NCBI GenBank assembly: GCA_916048095.2
Contig: OU696570.1
Span: 7,382,928 to 7,446,927, forward strand
DNA: 64,000 nucleotides
DNA from: Sacculina carcini
Taxonomy: Eukaryota > Arthropoda > Thecostraca > Sacculinidae
Reading direction: 5' to 3'
In this document: positions 1 to 10,315 of the stretch, in pieces
Layout of the letters: each line of letters starts with the position of its first letter
Position numbering within the stretch: position 1 is the first letter of the stretch
Translations under genes and position numbers: made by a program
The notes under the pieces: generated by a model
The model's database searches: none
The model's input: only the letters and a program-made list of their open reading frames with translations
What the model was told of the DNA's origin: nothing

Positions 1-342
1 TTTCCAAATCGTGGGCTGAAACTATAAGTTGAACCAATATAGAATTAAAAAATATCCTGGACAGTTTGCAGTACGATGTATACAGTGATGGCTATAGTGC
101 TAACATTATATGATTTTGAGATCTTATGATCACGTGATTGTGGAATTTATTGCATGATCATATGATGAACAAATTGATTTTATTATCATATGAGGAAACA
201 TCTGTTGCATTATCATGCGGTGAAAGATGCATTGCCTGCCGCTATTATGTGCGTACCAAACACTACTAAATACTACTAACACTAATAATAGTAGTCCTTG
301 GTGTGTACTAATGCCGCTTTTTACGTGTTCTCAATTTGTCAG
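1..342. other. Non-coding DNA, probably intron
   Basis: AT-rich sequence with several short TGATCATATGAT-like palindromic words around 115-205. No reading frame with recognisable protein similarity was found on either strand. It most likely belongs to the intron upstream of the first putative exon of the RasGRF-like gene, because a pyrimidine-rich stretch ending in CAG closes it at 342. Confidence 0.5.
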
Positions 343-469
343 CGGAAGCATTTCTTTACCGCACGGATCCGAATTCAGCGATTCCGAGACTGGAACACAG
401 TACTCGTGCAGTGAGCGGATGTACACATCACGTGGCTCCACAGCCAGCAGACTGTCCGAGGGTAGCTGG
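343..469 (+). CDS. Putative exon of RasGRF-like gene (linker upstream of REM domain)
   Basis: Candidate internal exon on the + strand. It is preceded by a pyrimidine-rich acceptor (TTCTCAATTTGTCAG) and followed by a good donor (TGG|GTACGT). The frame that stays open gives a Ser/Thr-rich peptide (GSISLPHGSEFSDSETGTQY...). This resembles in character, though not in alignable sequence, the low-complexity linker between the PH/DH part and the second REM segment of RasGRF proteins. The donor at 469 ends a complete codon, matching the phase-0 start of the next exon at 608. A stronger donor (GAT|GTAAGT) at 530/531 would end the exon in a different phase, so its 3' end, and whether it is coding at all, are uncertain. 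Confidence 0.42.
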
Positions 470-607
470 GTACGTACTGAGCAAAGCTATCTATGTCATC
501 AAAACATGGTTGCGTCCAATAGTAGGGGATGTAAGTATTTACCTTTCACTGTTGATAATCAACTGACACACTCTTGTTTTCGAGTCACTCTTGCTTCTCA
601 TCAACAG
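470..607 (+). other. Short intron of the RasGRF-like gene
   Basis: GT...AG interval between the two upstream exons. It ends in a long pyrimidine-rich tract and CAACAG at 601-607. It contains a second strong donor-like site (GTAAGT at 531). Confidence 0.45.
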
Positions 608-834
608 AGTCTGTCAAAGTCCATCGGCAAGCGGATGAGTGCCGACAGTGCCCCGGGAGCGATGGGAGGACGGCACGGCAGTACGGTGAGCGCCAGTCTG
701 TCGGGAGTCAGTCAGTTGGCGCAATTGTCAGCGCGTACCAGCCTTCAGTGTGGGGGCTGCGGAGATCCACAACTGCCGATGACCACTCCTCGGGCTGGTG
801 TCGTCATCACATCGTACAAGCAAAGCCAGCGCAG
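608..834 (+). CDS. Exon of RasGRF-like gene: Ser-rich linker before the REM domain
   Basis: Internal exon with acceptor CATCAACAG at 607 and donor GCGCAG|GTCAAT at 834/835. It opens in phase 0 (SLSKSIGKRMSADSAPGAMG...) and ends with GVVITSYKQSQR plus two bases of an Arg codon. The remaining base is supplied by the exon at 2571. The spliced product reads through to an ASAFAIATAG motif, which vertebrate RasGRF1/2 carry just upstream of their CDC25-side REM segment. There it is also preceded by a similar VV(M/I)TS stretch and a Ser-rich run. The gene product is an exchange factor that loads GTP onto Ras/Rac. This segment is a disordered linker, not a catalytic part. Exon boundaries are inferred from phase and splice consensus; no transcript evidence is available. 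Confidence 0.75.
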
Positions 835-2570
835 GTCAATCAGCACTGCGCTAATCAATCAAAACTAAGACCAAATTCCAAAAGGAAAACAAAGCATAAA
901 TCCCTCTTTCAGCATTACCTTTCTTCTGATTGCGTCAGAATAATTTTAATGATGTTTACTGATTTATTAACTTGGTCAGCGTTGTTGTGCGATGTGGATG
1001 TGTACTTGTGTATGTGTGTATGTGTGTGTGTTTCTCCGGGTATTTTTGAGCAGTACTGATTCTGTTAGTTTTAGTTTATTGGCAGTGATTTATTCATTTT
1101 TAATTGTATTGCTCTTATCTCCCTATAGCTTGATGGTCAAGATGCATGGGTATAGCAGCCATGCAATATATAGCGTTCTAACTAATTTTATTTATCTTAT
1201 CAATTGGCTTTAATAATAATAATGTAGTGAATATGAAAAAATAAGCAAATATATTATAAGATAAAAATAAAAAAAAAAATTAATCTGGAAAGTCTATTCA
1301 ACAGTCGGGGAGCGGTGAAATTGAAGGATTGATATGACCATTTGGGCTTGGCAGCTGCTCTGTATTCAATAAATTTATTATGAACACGTGTTTGATAGCT
1401 GTGATGAAGAAAATTTAAGCATTTTAAGAGCAATACAACTTAGTCTCTGCTCGGCCATGATATGTTAAGGAATCCAGCCAAGCTATTTTCTGCACAGAGA
1501 AGTAGGAGAACGGGGAGGCAGTGGAAAAATAAATCGACACGATTGATTTATGATTTTGTCATGCGGACGTGTTGAATTGCGAGGTAGTGAGTATAAGAGA
1601 GGTGAACAGTAGGTGAAGTGAGGAAATTGAGAGCATGTATGAGTCATACTACAGAATTGATATCAATAAATTTGTGAACCGAGTAGAGGCTACGCAGGAT
1701 ACCATGAAAATTTTGGTCAGTTATGGATATATGCTTTCAAAACGTATACTTAGCCAAGGTTTCAGACGGAAGTTGTAGTAGGATAAGATATACTAAGAAC
1801 GAAGATGTTTGGAGGATGCAGTGCTAGGAGTCATTAAATCACTTGAAATAAACTGTATTTCTTGAAAACCATTGTTTTTAAAAAATTGATCCTTATGAAA
1901 GACTGATTTTGTTGATATAGAGGCTTGGAAAAATTGTCAGCAGAAAATAACAAGTTATTTAACACACCCAATAGTTATAAAATTTCAAGGATTTTTAACA
2001 CTTAATTTATGGAGTATCACATATTTGATGTTGTAGTTAATTGTGTTCAAATACCTTTTGTACATTAAGGTAGGCAAAATGCATTATGTAAAAACATCAA
2101 TTCTGTCTTTTGTTTTTTTAATGACATTGTCTTAGGTTAGTTTTTACAGGGAGCGGTTTTCAAACACTACATTCTCAACTCATTATCAAATCATTAATTA
2201 AATGCAATGCTATAATGTACCTAGAAGTGCAGCATAATTCCGCGCAAACAATGTTATCAGGGCTTTCAAGCACGTTGTAATTAATTTATTGTGCATACTA
2301 ATGTTTATTCATTTTGCTAGGGCCACTAAGAGCATAAAAAACTCATACGATGATAAAATATTTAATTTAACAAACCGAAATATATACATTTTATAATTCA
2401 AGCTGATTAATTGAAGCTTGCTTAAAAAAACAATGCGATTCTGTAGATTTTTAGACAAAACTTGTTCTTGATATATATAACATCTGGTTTTTTTAGGTGA
2501 AATTTCTAGTTGAGATACATCGGATTGTCTCCGAACTGCTGTTTTTCTAACACTGGCACTCAAATTTCAG
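835..2570 (+). other. Intron of the RasGRF-like gene
   Basis: AT-rich, 1.74 kb, GT...AG bounded (acceptor CTCAAATTTCAG at 2570). It holds a short GT-rich run near 1005-1040, an A-rich stretch at 1215-1280, and a diverged interspersed repeat near 2140-2300. I see no additional exon or RNA gene. Confidence 0.7.
2141..2300 (+). repeat. Diverged interspersed repeat, inverted copy at 63180-63320
   Basis: The stretch with GCAAACAATG.TATCAGGGCTTTCA and AGAAGT near 2230-2275 recurs, reverse-complemented and diverged, near 63180-63320 (the + strand there reads TGAAAGCCCTATTATCATTG). The family is unknown; no ORF or clear termini were seen. Confidence 0.5.
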
Positions 2571-2820
2571 AAGCAGCAACTGCTCGGCGGCGTCTGCGTT
2601 CGCCATCGCCACCGCCGGTGCTTCCAACCCGCAGGACTACCTTGAAGGAGGCGGCAACAGCGATGAGCACGGTGCAGCGGCAGCGGCGGTGGCCGGAGGT
2701 GGATGTCTCGAGCTGTTGTCTCCGGTATCAAGCGCGCGAGCTCACGACAACATTGTGACCAACGCAGCCACCATGAGAGTTCTCAACGTGCTGCGCCATT
2801 GGATTGCCAAACACTTTCAG
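2571..2820 (+). CDS. Exon of RasGRF-like gene: ASAFAIATAG motif and start of REM/RasGEF-N helix
   Basis: This 250-nt exon (acceptor TTTCAG at 2570, donor CAG|GTTAAG at 2820/2821) begins with one base completing the preceding Arg codon. It then encodes a Ser/Ala-rich segment containing SAASAFAIATAGAS, a Gly/Ala-rich linker, and finally TNAATMRVLNVLRHWIAKHF-Gln. The last 16 residues match the conserved opening helix of the REM (RasGEF N) domain in RasGRF1/2, where the family reads R-V-L-N-V-L-R-H-W-V-S-K-H. The REM domain stabilises the catalytic CDC25 domain that removes GDP from Ras. The exon ends exactly between codons (phase 0). Its continuation is 58.8 kb downstream at 61655. The poly-Ala/Gly linker (GGGN...AAAAAVAGGG) is longer than I recall in vertebrates. 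No IQ, DH or PH domain is visible in this window. Confidence 0.9.
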
Positions 2821-3112
2821 GTTAAGTGTGATTCAGGCAGACGTCTGAAGTCATTTTAACTTGAGCGATCGATCATTGTCTTCAACTTGCTTGCGTTTGT
2901 ATGCAATGCAATGTGGTGTGATATGCCATCACACGAGTGGTACACATCCCTGATTAATGCTGCAAAAGGAGAGGACGATACTCGTTTCTAAAGGTCTACC
3001 AGTGTTACGCGCACGAATCACGAGCGTGTATATTCACAATCATCAATAGGCACTGTTAGCAACGGGGGGTCACACGCAACAATGCTTCACAACCCTAGAA
3101 ACAGTGAAAACC

Positions 3113-3185
3113 TAACACACACACACATAAACATACACGCATACACACATAAACATACTCACATACACACACAAACCTAGCAAAC
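3113..3185 (+). repeat. (CA)n-rich microsatellite, interrupted
   Basis: Imperfect ACACAC/ACATAC run of roughly 70 bases, intronic. Confidence 0.8.
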
Positions 3186-3319
3186 GCGCATACACACTAA
3201 CACTGACACGAACACATCACACAGTTATTGTCAAACTGATACTACAAGTGAATTGAGTTGTCGCTTGCCAGAGGCTGGAGTTTCACAAATACGTAATGTT
3301 GATTGTCTGATCAATTGTT

Positions 3320-3425
3320 ATGATTAGAGTTGGGAATTATATGTGATAATTTTTGGCGTTTTATGTTTTTATTATGTGATGAAAAATGTCAAAATATGTT
3401 GTCAAAAGTCCCAAAATAAGTTATG
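3320..3425. repeat. Fragment of unidentified interspersed repeat (GAGTTGGGAAT family)
   Basis: Begins TTAGAGTTGGGAAT...GTGATAAT. The same GAGTTGGGAAT/GTGAT word occurs reverse-complemented at about 60990-61025. There it leads into ACTAGGGTGAGCTTTTGGTGCGC and several 'TTTAGCGCAACTTTT' blocks, and related blocks lie at 7400-7620. I cannot assign a superfamily. Confidence 0.45.
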
Positions 3426-3631
3426 AAATTTGTATATAATATATGAATTTCGGACGCTTTCGTAGATTATTTGCATTTTAAGCATGTATCCAGCGACATT
3501 CCAGGGGACCAACCCTCAGGGAGGCGAAATTTACGTAGAGCGTGGCAAAAGTTTCACCTTGATTGGGTCCTTCCGATTATGTTGGAGTGCAGTGGCGGCG
3601 CCAGGATCCTTCCGGTGAAGCATATTTGAGG

Positions 3632-4815
3632 GGGGCAGCGATGCCCCACGCGCGTCTGTCTTTTAATATATCTTGTTTCAGTTTTGTTTCTCATACTACA
3701 AGCTATGTCGGCTTTTTTGGCTCCCATTGTTGTTGGATGAGATAGTGTGATGAACGTTGCTGACCCGGCTTCGGCAGTAGTGGTTACGATGCCTTCAGCA
3801 TCAGCGGCGGAGAGGTATGTAACGGTTTCATGGTTCAGCGACGTGTCAGGAGAGTTGCAGGGGGCAGCAGTGAAGCAAAATGCCGGCTTAAGACAGCGTG
3901 GGAAGCTGTGACCGAAGGTGGTTGTCGGTCCGCCTGCTCTGGACACGTCGCTCATCTGTCGGAGGAAGCTACTGCTGCTGAAGGGCTGGCTTAGTGAGGG
4001 CTGCCGAAGCCGGAGGATCTGAATGGAAGACAAGACGACGCGGCCTGTGTGGATGGTGGACCACGGTCGGCTGTGACAGGGTACTGGTGCCGGCGGGAAC
4101 ACGGAGGATGCTGGGCCCTTATAGTGTTGTACCCTGTCGCGGCGGCCGGTGATGGAGAAGACGGCAGGCTGCGGCGGAGCACCGAAGAGCACGGGTGAGG
4201 AGGGAGCGCGGTGACCGCTGGGGCCTGACGTTTTGTGCTTCGCCGCAGACATGGTGTGCGCATGAGGGAGGTCGTCGAGTGTGACTTGTTTGCTGGCGTT
4301 GTTTTTGCCTGCTTAATTGCTGTATTAGTTAGTCGGTCAGTTAGATGCGCGATGTTTTATACATAGATGTGTGTAATGCATGTGTGTCATTGCTAGTCAA
4401 TAGAGTGCGTTTGCTTTTGTTATTTGCTTTCATTTATTTGTTTCTTGAGAAACAGGGGGTGGTGTAGTAAGACGTATTAATTGCGCGTGTGTGTTATGAT
4501 TGTCTGCATAAGTGTGTGTGTGTGTGTGTGTGTATGTGCACGATGGACAGTGTGGTTCTTAGAATAAGCGCACGTCCGTTGCAATTTGAGAAGTGTGAGA
4601 TGTGTAGGGAGAGTGAGCGAGCGTGTCAGCTCGTTGCTGATTGGTTGCGGTATGCTGCAATGTGTGTACGTTGCCGGGGATGATATCGCGTGCGGGAGTC
4701 GTGTTCTGACGTGTTCGCTGTGCGGTGTGGTCTTGTAGGCGCGCGTGGGACAGCGATGTCCGACGCGCGCCTGTCTTTTAATATATCTTGCTTCAGTTTT
4801 GTTGTTCATACTACA
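3632..4815 (+). mobile_element. Short LTR (TRIM-like) element, copy A, 5' LTR truncated
   Basis: The right LTR (4463-4815) opens TGTAGTAAGACG directly after a purine-rich tract (GAAACAGGGGGTGG) and closes in ...CATACTACA. Only the last ~70 bp of the left LTR survive (about 3632-3700, ending in the same CTCATACTACA). Upstream of that the sequence switches to CAGTGGCGGCGCCAGGA, which looks like the end of a different DNA transposon. The GC-rich internal region (3701-4462) matches the internal region of the complete copy at 12111-12792, for example GCCGGTGATG.AGA.GACGGCAGGCTGCGGCGGAGCAC (spread over more than one block). The overlapping long antisense frames are a by-product of GC richness and contain no recognisable gag or pol domain. 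Confidence 0.65.
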
Positions 4816-4864
4816 ATTCCCTTCCCATCGGACATTTTTTCTGGGAAAATTCGACTTCACGTTG

Positions 4865-5005
4865 AATTCATTTAACCCTTTGAGCGTGACGATACAGTAC
4901 AGACATACGTCCTCTGAGGAATGTGTGTGAAATAATTTCCGAAAGGGTAAATATGAAGTACATGTATGATCCTACCTTCCCAAAAAGACAATGGCACGTG
5001 TATCT
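4865..5005. other. Spacer between elements, nothing recognised
   Basis: Short unique-looking AT-rich sequence between the damaged LTR element and the foldback element. Confidence 0.4.
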
Positions 5006-5020
5006 ATACCATTTACAAGT

Positions 5021-5195
5021 CAATTTGGCAAAAGTGAAAATCAATTTGGCAAAAGTGAAATTCAATTTGGCAAAAGTGAAAATCAATTTGGCAAAAGTGA
5101 AATTCAATTTGGCAAAAGTGAAAATCAATTTGGCAAAAGTGAAAATCAATTTGGCAAAAGTGAAAATCAATTTGGCAAAAGTGAAAACCAATTTG
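5021..5195 (+). repeat. 21-bp tandem repeat, left arm (about 8 copies)
   Basis: Units of CAATTTGGCAAAAGTGAAAA plus one base, alternating between an AAT and an ATT ending, eight near-perfect copies followed by a decayed one. They are open in frame (NLAKVKI/F repeats), which explains the spurious ORFs here. The mirrored array in the other arm has only five copies. Confidence 0.93.
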
Positions 5196-5950
5196 GTAAT
5201 TCTTACAAATTTAGGTGGTAGTCGCATTGATAGTGCATAATCATATTGTTTATTAGTGTTTTAGTAACAAATTTATTACTCATGCAAATGATATCAATTA
5301 ACGTTTTATGTTTAAGAATATATATAGTTTAAGAAGCTGTCATGTAGGGATATATTTGTTGATGAAGTCCATTATATTTGCATCAAAATGATCTTTTAAG
5401 TGATTTGGATTAGCTCCGATTCAAGGTTAATAATAAAATAAACTATACATTTTACAATTTCATTTGTCCCAATTGAAATCAAAATTGTCCCAGCTAGAAC
5501 CACAATGTATGTTATTGATTTTACATTAAATATCAAACTTGATTGTTGTTAGTACATTTTATTATATTTCACATGAACAATTTAGCATTAGTCGTAAAAC
5601 ACAGATATGTACTACTTACTATGTACTTTACAATTATGTGCAATGGTATGTACTACAATTACAATGCAGATATGTACCGTAATTACTTACTTTATGAGGA
5701 ACTCTATCAGCCAATATAGCAATGTCAGCGTATATACCACCAGCGCGTGTACTTAAATTCTAGCAACAAAGCAAGATATCACAACTCAACACAATCACAA
5801 CGCAACATGGCCCACTAAAACACCTTCACTAACAAACACGCACGAACGTTCTGTGCAAACAACTGCCCTATGGCGCGCACTCTATCAGCCAATATATCAA
5901 TGTCAGCGTATAGTCACTGTTCTCGGAGAGCACTCGCGAGCAAATCGTGC

Positions 5951-6004
5951 ACACACACACACACACGCACACACACACACATACACACACACACACATAC
6001 ACAT
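5951..6004 (+). repeat. (CA)n microsatellite in the loop of the foldback element
   Basis: Run of CA/CG/TA dinucleotides at the apex between the inverted arms. Confidence 0.85.
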
Positions 6005-6939
6005 CTACAGAAACATGACACTTTCAGAGACGGTACAATCCAGCTTATGGCAAGTGTTCTGGCATCACGTGCGAATAGCGCTTGTCGTTGCTAGCCATCT
6101 GTACTATGTTTAATATAGTACGGTATATATTTTTGTATATGGTGTCCATTTGTGTGTGCGAGGTAGTGTGAGTGTGTGTATGTTGTATGCACGTGCTATG
6201 AGCGAGCAGGGGGATGCAGGGGGTTGGGCAGTGCGCGCCATGGGGCAGTGCGCCCCATAGGGCAGTTGTTTGCGCAGAACGTTCGTGCGTGTTTGTTAGT
6301 GCAGGTGTTTTAGTGGGCCATGTTGCGTTGTGATTGTGTTGCGTTGTGATATCTTGCTTTGTTGCTAGAATTTAAGTACACGCGCTGGTGGTATATACGC
6401 TGACCTTGCTATATTGGCTGATAGAGTTCCTCATAAAGTAAGTAATTACGGTACATATCTGCATTGTAATTGTAGTACATACCATTGCACATAATTGTAA
6501 AGTACATAGTAAGTAGTACATATCTGTGTTTTACGACTAATGCTAAATTGTTCATGTGAAATACAAAAAAATGTACTAACAACAATCAAGTTTGATATTT
6601 AATGTAAAATTAATAACATACATTGTGGTTCTAGCTGGGACAATTTTGATTTCAATTGGGACAAATGAAATTGTAAAATGTATAGTTTATTTTATTATTA
6701 ACCTTGAATCGGAGCTAATCCAAATCACTTAAAAGATCATTTTGATGCAAATATAATGGACTTCATCAACAAATATATCCCTACATGACAGCTTCTTAAA
6801 CTATATATATTCTTAAACATAAAACGTTAATTGATATCATTTGCATGAGTAATAAATTTGTTACTAAAACACTAATAAACAATATGATTATGCACTATCA
6901 ATGCGACTACCACCTAAATTTGTAAGAATTACCAAATTG

Positions 6940-7046
6940 GTTTTCACTTTTGCCAAATTGATTTTCACTTTTGCCAAATTGAATTTCACTTTTGCCAAAT
7001 TGATTTTCACTTTTGCCAAATTGAATTTCACTTTTGCCAAATTGAC
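6940..7046 (-). repeat. 21-bp tandem repeat, right arm (about 5 copies)
   Basis: Reverse complement of the left-arm array, with five copies. The difference in copy number shows that expansion or contraction happened after the arms formed. Confidence 0.92.
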
Positions 7047-7060
7047 TTATAAATGGTATA

Positions 7061-7845
7061 GCTTGGAGCGATTGAATCACACCAATATATCCACAACCAC
7101 AACACATACGGTAGTTAACTGGGAGTATAACACCGTGCTACGCTCTTGGTGTCCAGACTTGAGAAGCTACCAGGATCGTTGCTATATTTTCATTTTAGCG
7201 CTGCTGACGTAAATATTAAACCTATATACAATGTTCGAGTGTATCATAGCATGTTGAGTCCGTGATCTGTTATTACAGTTATTAACAAGACAGATTAATT
7301 AAAAGCACAACATAGAAAATTATTTACTTAGACAACTTTTTCCTGTGAAAATGACATTTTATGTTATTTTCGCTTGAAAACGGCATTATATGTGAAAACA
7401 TATTTTTATGTAATCACTAGGGTGAACTTTTGTTGCAAATGCAACTTTTTTTATCATAGAATTTCTTCATCATAAGGTGCCAAAAAATCAATGTTTTATT
7501 GAGCTGATGTAAGTATTAAATAAGTTATAAATGCATTTTTTTGCAACTTTTTGTTTTTAGCGCAACTTTTGCAACTTTTTCATTTTTAAGAGGAACTATT
7601 TAAATTTAGGACAATTTTGAAATTTAGAATTTTTTTTAACACTATCGAGAAAACATTTTTGTTATAAAGTTGTACAATGCAGCATATGCTCATGTATTGT
7701 CAACATAAACTCGATAAGCATGTATCGCGATAAGCATAGAAGCATAAGCATGATAAGCATAGGTGTGTGAACATTGTGTTTGTGAGTGGTGCTAGACATC
7801 CTGAGTGTGCATAGCACCACATACAGACATATATCTATATATATG
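7061..7845. repeat. Intronic AT-rich sequence with fragments of the TAGGGTGAACTTTTG repeat
   Basis: No gene. Around 7400-7620 are blocks (AATCACTAGGGTGAACTTTTG, TTTTTAGCGCAACTTTT) that match, in inverted orientation, the 60885-61025 region. Near 7834 the string TCTATATATATGA looks like the start of a Helitron 5' end interrupted by the adjacent Tigger element. Confidence 0.45.
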
Positions 7846-10209
7846 ATAGTGATACCTCGGCTCACGAACATAATCGGTTCCCAGAAAGTGTTCGTAAGGC
7901 GAAAAGCTCGTCTTCCGAACATTTATTTGCGATAAGAAACCATTAAAATGAGAATAATCCGTTCCCAGGTCCCCATAAAATATAATTTTTAACTAAATAA
8001 GTCTTCAATAAGACTACAAAAAATACCATATTTTATGTATAATAAATGTGTTATTGTATTGTAATTAAAGAAATAAACGAAAATAATAAAATAAACGAAT
8101 TGTAATAAAAGAATTGTATTGAACGAACGAATTGTAATAAGAGGGAGGGAGGGAGTTACTGTATGGAAGGAGAGTCAGCTTCCATAAGCACTGTAAATAA
8201 CTCAACCTCCGGTGTTGCTTCTATTCTTTGCTTCTTAGAAGGAGACTCTTTATCCTTTATGCTGACTAGAAACCTCTTAATTGACACTTGCTGCTTTCTG
8301 AGTTGTACGGTCTTACGAAACTGAGGCATCACATTATCATTCATCATGTTGACGATTCTCATAGCCACAGTCTATTCTGAATGATACTGCTCGATAAAAG
8401 CCTGCACATCACTCCACTTAGCTAGCATGGTCTTGATGCTTGCACTTGATGCTGCAGCCATCTCCTCGTCCTCAGATGACAAATCCTGAATGGCTTCATT
8501 CTGCTTGTCCTCATGAAGTCAAATCAAAACCTCTGTGTTAAGGACCTCAATATGGTCAGCAACAAGCTCCTCGACGTTATTTACATCCACTTGGAGTCCC
8601 ATGTTCCGTCCCATGGAAACAATGTCCTTCACAACAACAGAGTCTTGAGGATCAAATCCTTCATAATCCCTCTCAAGGATACACGCAAGCCACAATTTCT
8701 TCCATGCTGCTTTCAAAGTTCGAAAGATAACATAATGCCAAGCCTTTTCTATCAGTTGAACACAATGATACACATTGAAATGGGCCTTCCAATAATCCCT
8801 TAGTGATAGGTCGGTGTCATTGGTCACGTGAAAGCACCCAGTAAATAAAGCCTTAGTATAGCCTTAGCCTTAGCCTTAGTATATAAAGCTTCTTAAAGCT
8901 TGCGATCACTTGCTGGTCCATGGGCTGCAGCTGGGGATGGTGATGGGAGGGATAAATTTGACCTTGATAAATTCAAGATCACCTTGAAGTTCCTCCTCCA
9001 AACTTGGTGGATGCGCTGGGGCATTGTCAAGGAGAAGGAGACACTTGACAGGGAGTCCTTTCTCCTCGGGATATTTTCTCACTGAAGGAGCGAAGACATC
9101 ATGCATCCAGTCCATAAACAGGAATGAGTAACCGAAGCTTTGGTGTTGGACTTCCACATTACAGGAAGCTTGGATTTTACCACCTGATTTTTCTTGAAGG
9201 CCCTTGGGTTTTCTGAGTGATAAACCAACATTAGTTCTATCTTACAGTCGCCACTGGCATAGCCGCACATCAGGAGGGTTAGCCTATCTTTCATAGGCTT
9301 ATGCCCAGGGACGGACTTCTCTTCATGTGTGATGAAAGTCCGGTTAGGCATATTTTTTCCAAAAAAGACCGGTTTCATCAGCATTAAACACTTGATGAGG
9401 AACGTAGCCTTCTTTTTCCACCATCTTGAGAAATAATTCCTTGTAAGCTTCGGCAGCTTTATCATCAGAACTGGCTGCCTCGACATGACGCATGACATTA
9501 TGAATCCCTGTACGACGCTTAAACTTATCGAACCATCCGTGGCTAGCCTTGAAGTCATCAATGGATGACGAACTTCCAGCTTGCATCTTGATGATATCCG
9601 AGTGAAGTTGCCGTGCTTTCTCGGCCATAATACCCTCACTCACACTGTCACCTACTATCAGATTTTTGTTAATCCAAATCAACAGAAGTTTTTCAACCTC
9701 TTCTATTGCCTGATACCGTTGCTTAGACAACACAGAAACACCCTTAGCCACACACGCACCCATAATAGCTTCCTTGTTCTTAAGGATGGTAGCAATGGTA
9801 GACTTAGCGTACTGGTACTGGGACGCTACGCCACACAAACGCACACCTCATTTGTGTTTTTCAATGATCACCTGCTCGATAGTAATTTTCTTTAATATTT
9901 TTTTAGTCTTAACACTAGCCTGTGGTGGGGTCTTTTTCGGTCCCATAATAGCAAAAGTACACTCAATATGGTCCAAAATATCTATCAAACACAAACCACG
10001 TCCGCACTCAACGAAAGGCTGTGACGAACTGGGACGCCGTGAGGGTGCGTCAGCTTCTCGTGGTCGCCACCGTGGCGCTGTTCGACCGCGTGGCTTGTTT
10101 CTTCCGCCGAAAGCTAGTTCGTCAGCCGAGACTATATGCTCGTGAATTTAATGTTCGTGAGGCGAAAAGTTCGTGAGCTGAAGCGTTCGTCAGCGGAGGT
10201 TTTACTGTA
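7846..10209 (-). mobile_element. Tigger/pogo-family DNA transposon (decayed)
   Basis: The left end (GTGATACCTCGGCTCACGAAC) and the reverse complement of the right end (CAGTAAAACCTCCGCTGACGAAC) form degenerate terminal inverted repeats. CAGT...ACG-type ends and a TA target are expected for pogo/Tigger elements. The right end is followed by TA and then by TATATAAGAGATCC, the body of a Helitron 5' end. The left flank is TCTATATATATGATA. This is consistent with insertion at a TA inside the first Helitron's 5' terminus. The transposase lies on the minus strand and is broken (separate entry). Confidence 0.85.
8156..9945 (-). pseudogene. Tigger-like transposase (CENP-B HTH + DDE), broken
   Basis: Minus-strand remains of a pogo/Tigger transposase, which cuts and pastes its element by a DDE mechanism at TA sites. 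In order: N-terminus MGPKKTPPQASVKTKK; an in-frame TGA inside the first helix-turn-helix; KSTIATILKNKEAI (CENP-B-type HTH); the second HTH with GWFDKFKRRTGI; the first catalytic Asp in VFNADETGLFW at about 9370; then a frameshift. The middle appears in another frame (HEEKSVPGHKPMKDRLTLLM). The second Asp is in LLLLDNAPAHP near 9010. The third is in LQPMDQQVIASF near 8905, after another shift. The C-terminal part (8519-8827, and RKQQVSIKRF near 8280) ends at about 8156. All three acidic residues can be found, but at least one stop and several frameshifts make it inactive. Confidence 0.88.
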
Positions 10210-10222
10210 TATATAAGAGATC

Positions 10223-10228
<6 letters not shown>

Positions 10229-10313
<85 letters not shown>
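10229..10313 (+). repeat. (GT)n microsatellite within the Helitron 5' region
   Basis: About 42 uninterrupted GT units replacing the short GTGTGTCTGTGTGT stretch seen in sister Helitron units, so it is an expansion inside the element. Confidence 0.95.

Positions 10314-10315
<2 letters not shown>

Larger units (their letters stand above)
5006..7060. mobile_element. Foldback-type element with long inverted arms
   Basis: Two arms of roughly 0.8-0.87 kb (about 5006-5875 and 6240-7060) are reverse complements. Each starts with TATACCATTTA.AAGTCAATTT, then a 21-bp tandem repeat, then a unique arm. Examples of matching arm words are GTAGTCGCATTGATAGTGCA on the left and its complement near 6890-6915 on the right. 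The loop (about 5876-6239) contains a (CA)n run and no coding capacity. No transposase is present, and no convincing target duplication is visible at the outer ends. Foldback and MITE-like elements with subterminal tandem repeats have this layout; mobilisation in trans is inference. Confidence 0.8.

Noticed and set aside
227..868. A single 213-codon ORF read as one exon
   Set aside because: It spans two likely introns. Parts 343-469 and 608-834 are the plausible coding pieces; the stretches between look intronic and contain clear donor and acceptor signals.
3554..4263. Long overlapping minus-strand ORFs (up to 232 codons)
   Set aside because: They lie in the GC-rich internal region of the short LTR element, have no domain similarity, and the frames are not conserved in the second copy at 12087-12669.
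4868..5240. Repetitive proteins of NLAKVKI or FAKLIFT type
   Set aside because: Translations of the 21-bp tandem repeat on both strands; any 21-bp repeat lacking stops yields such ORFs.
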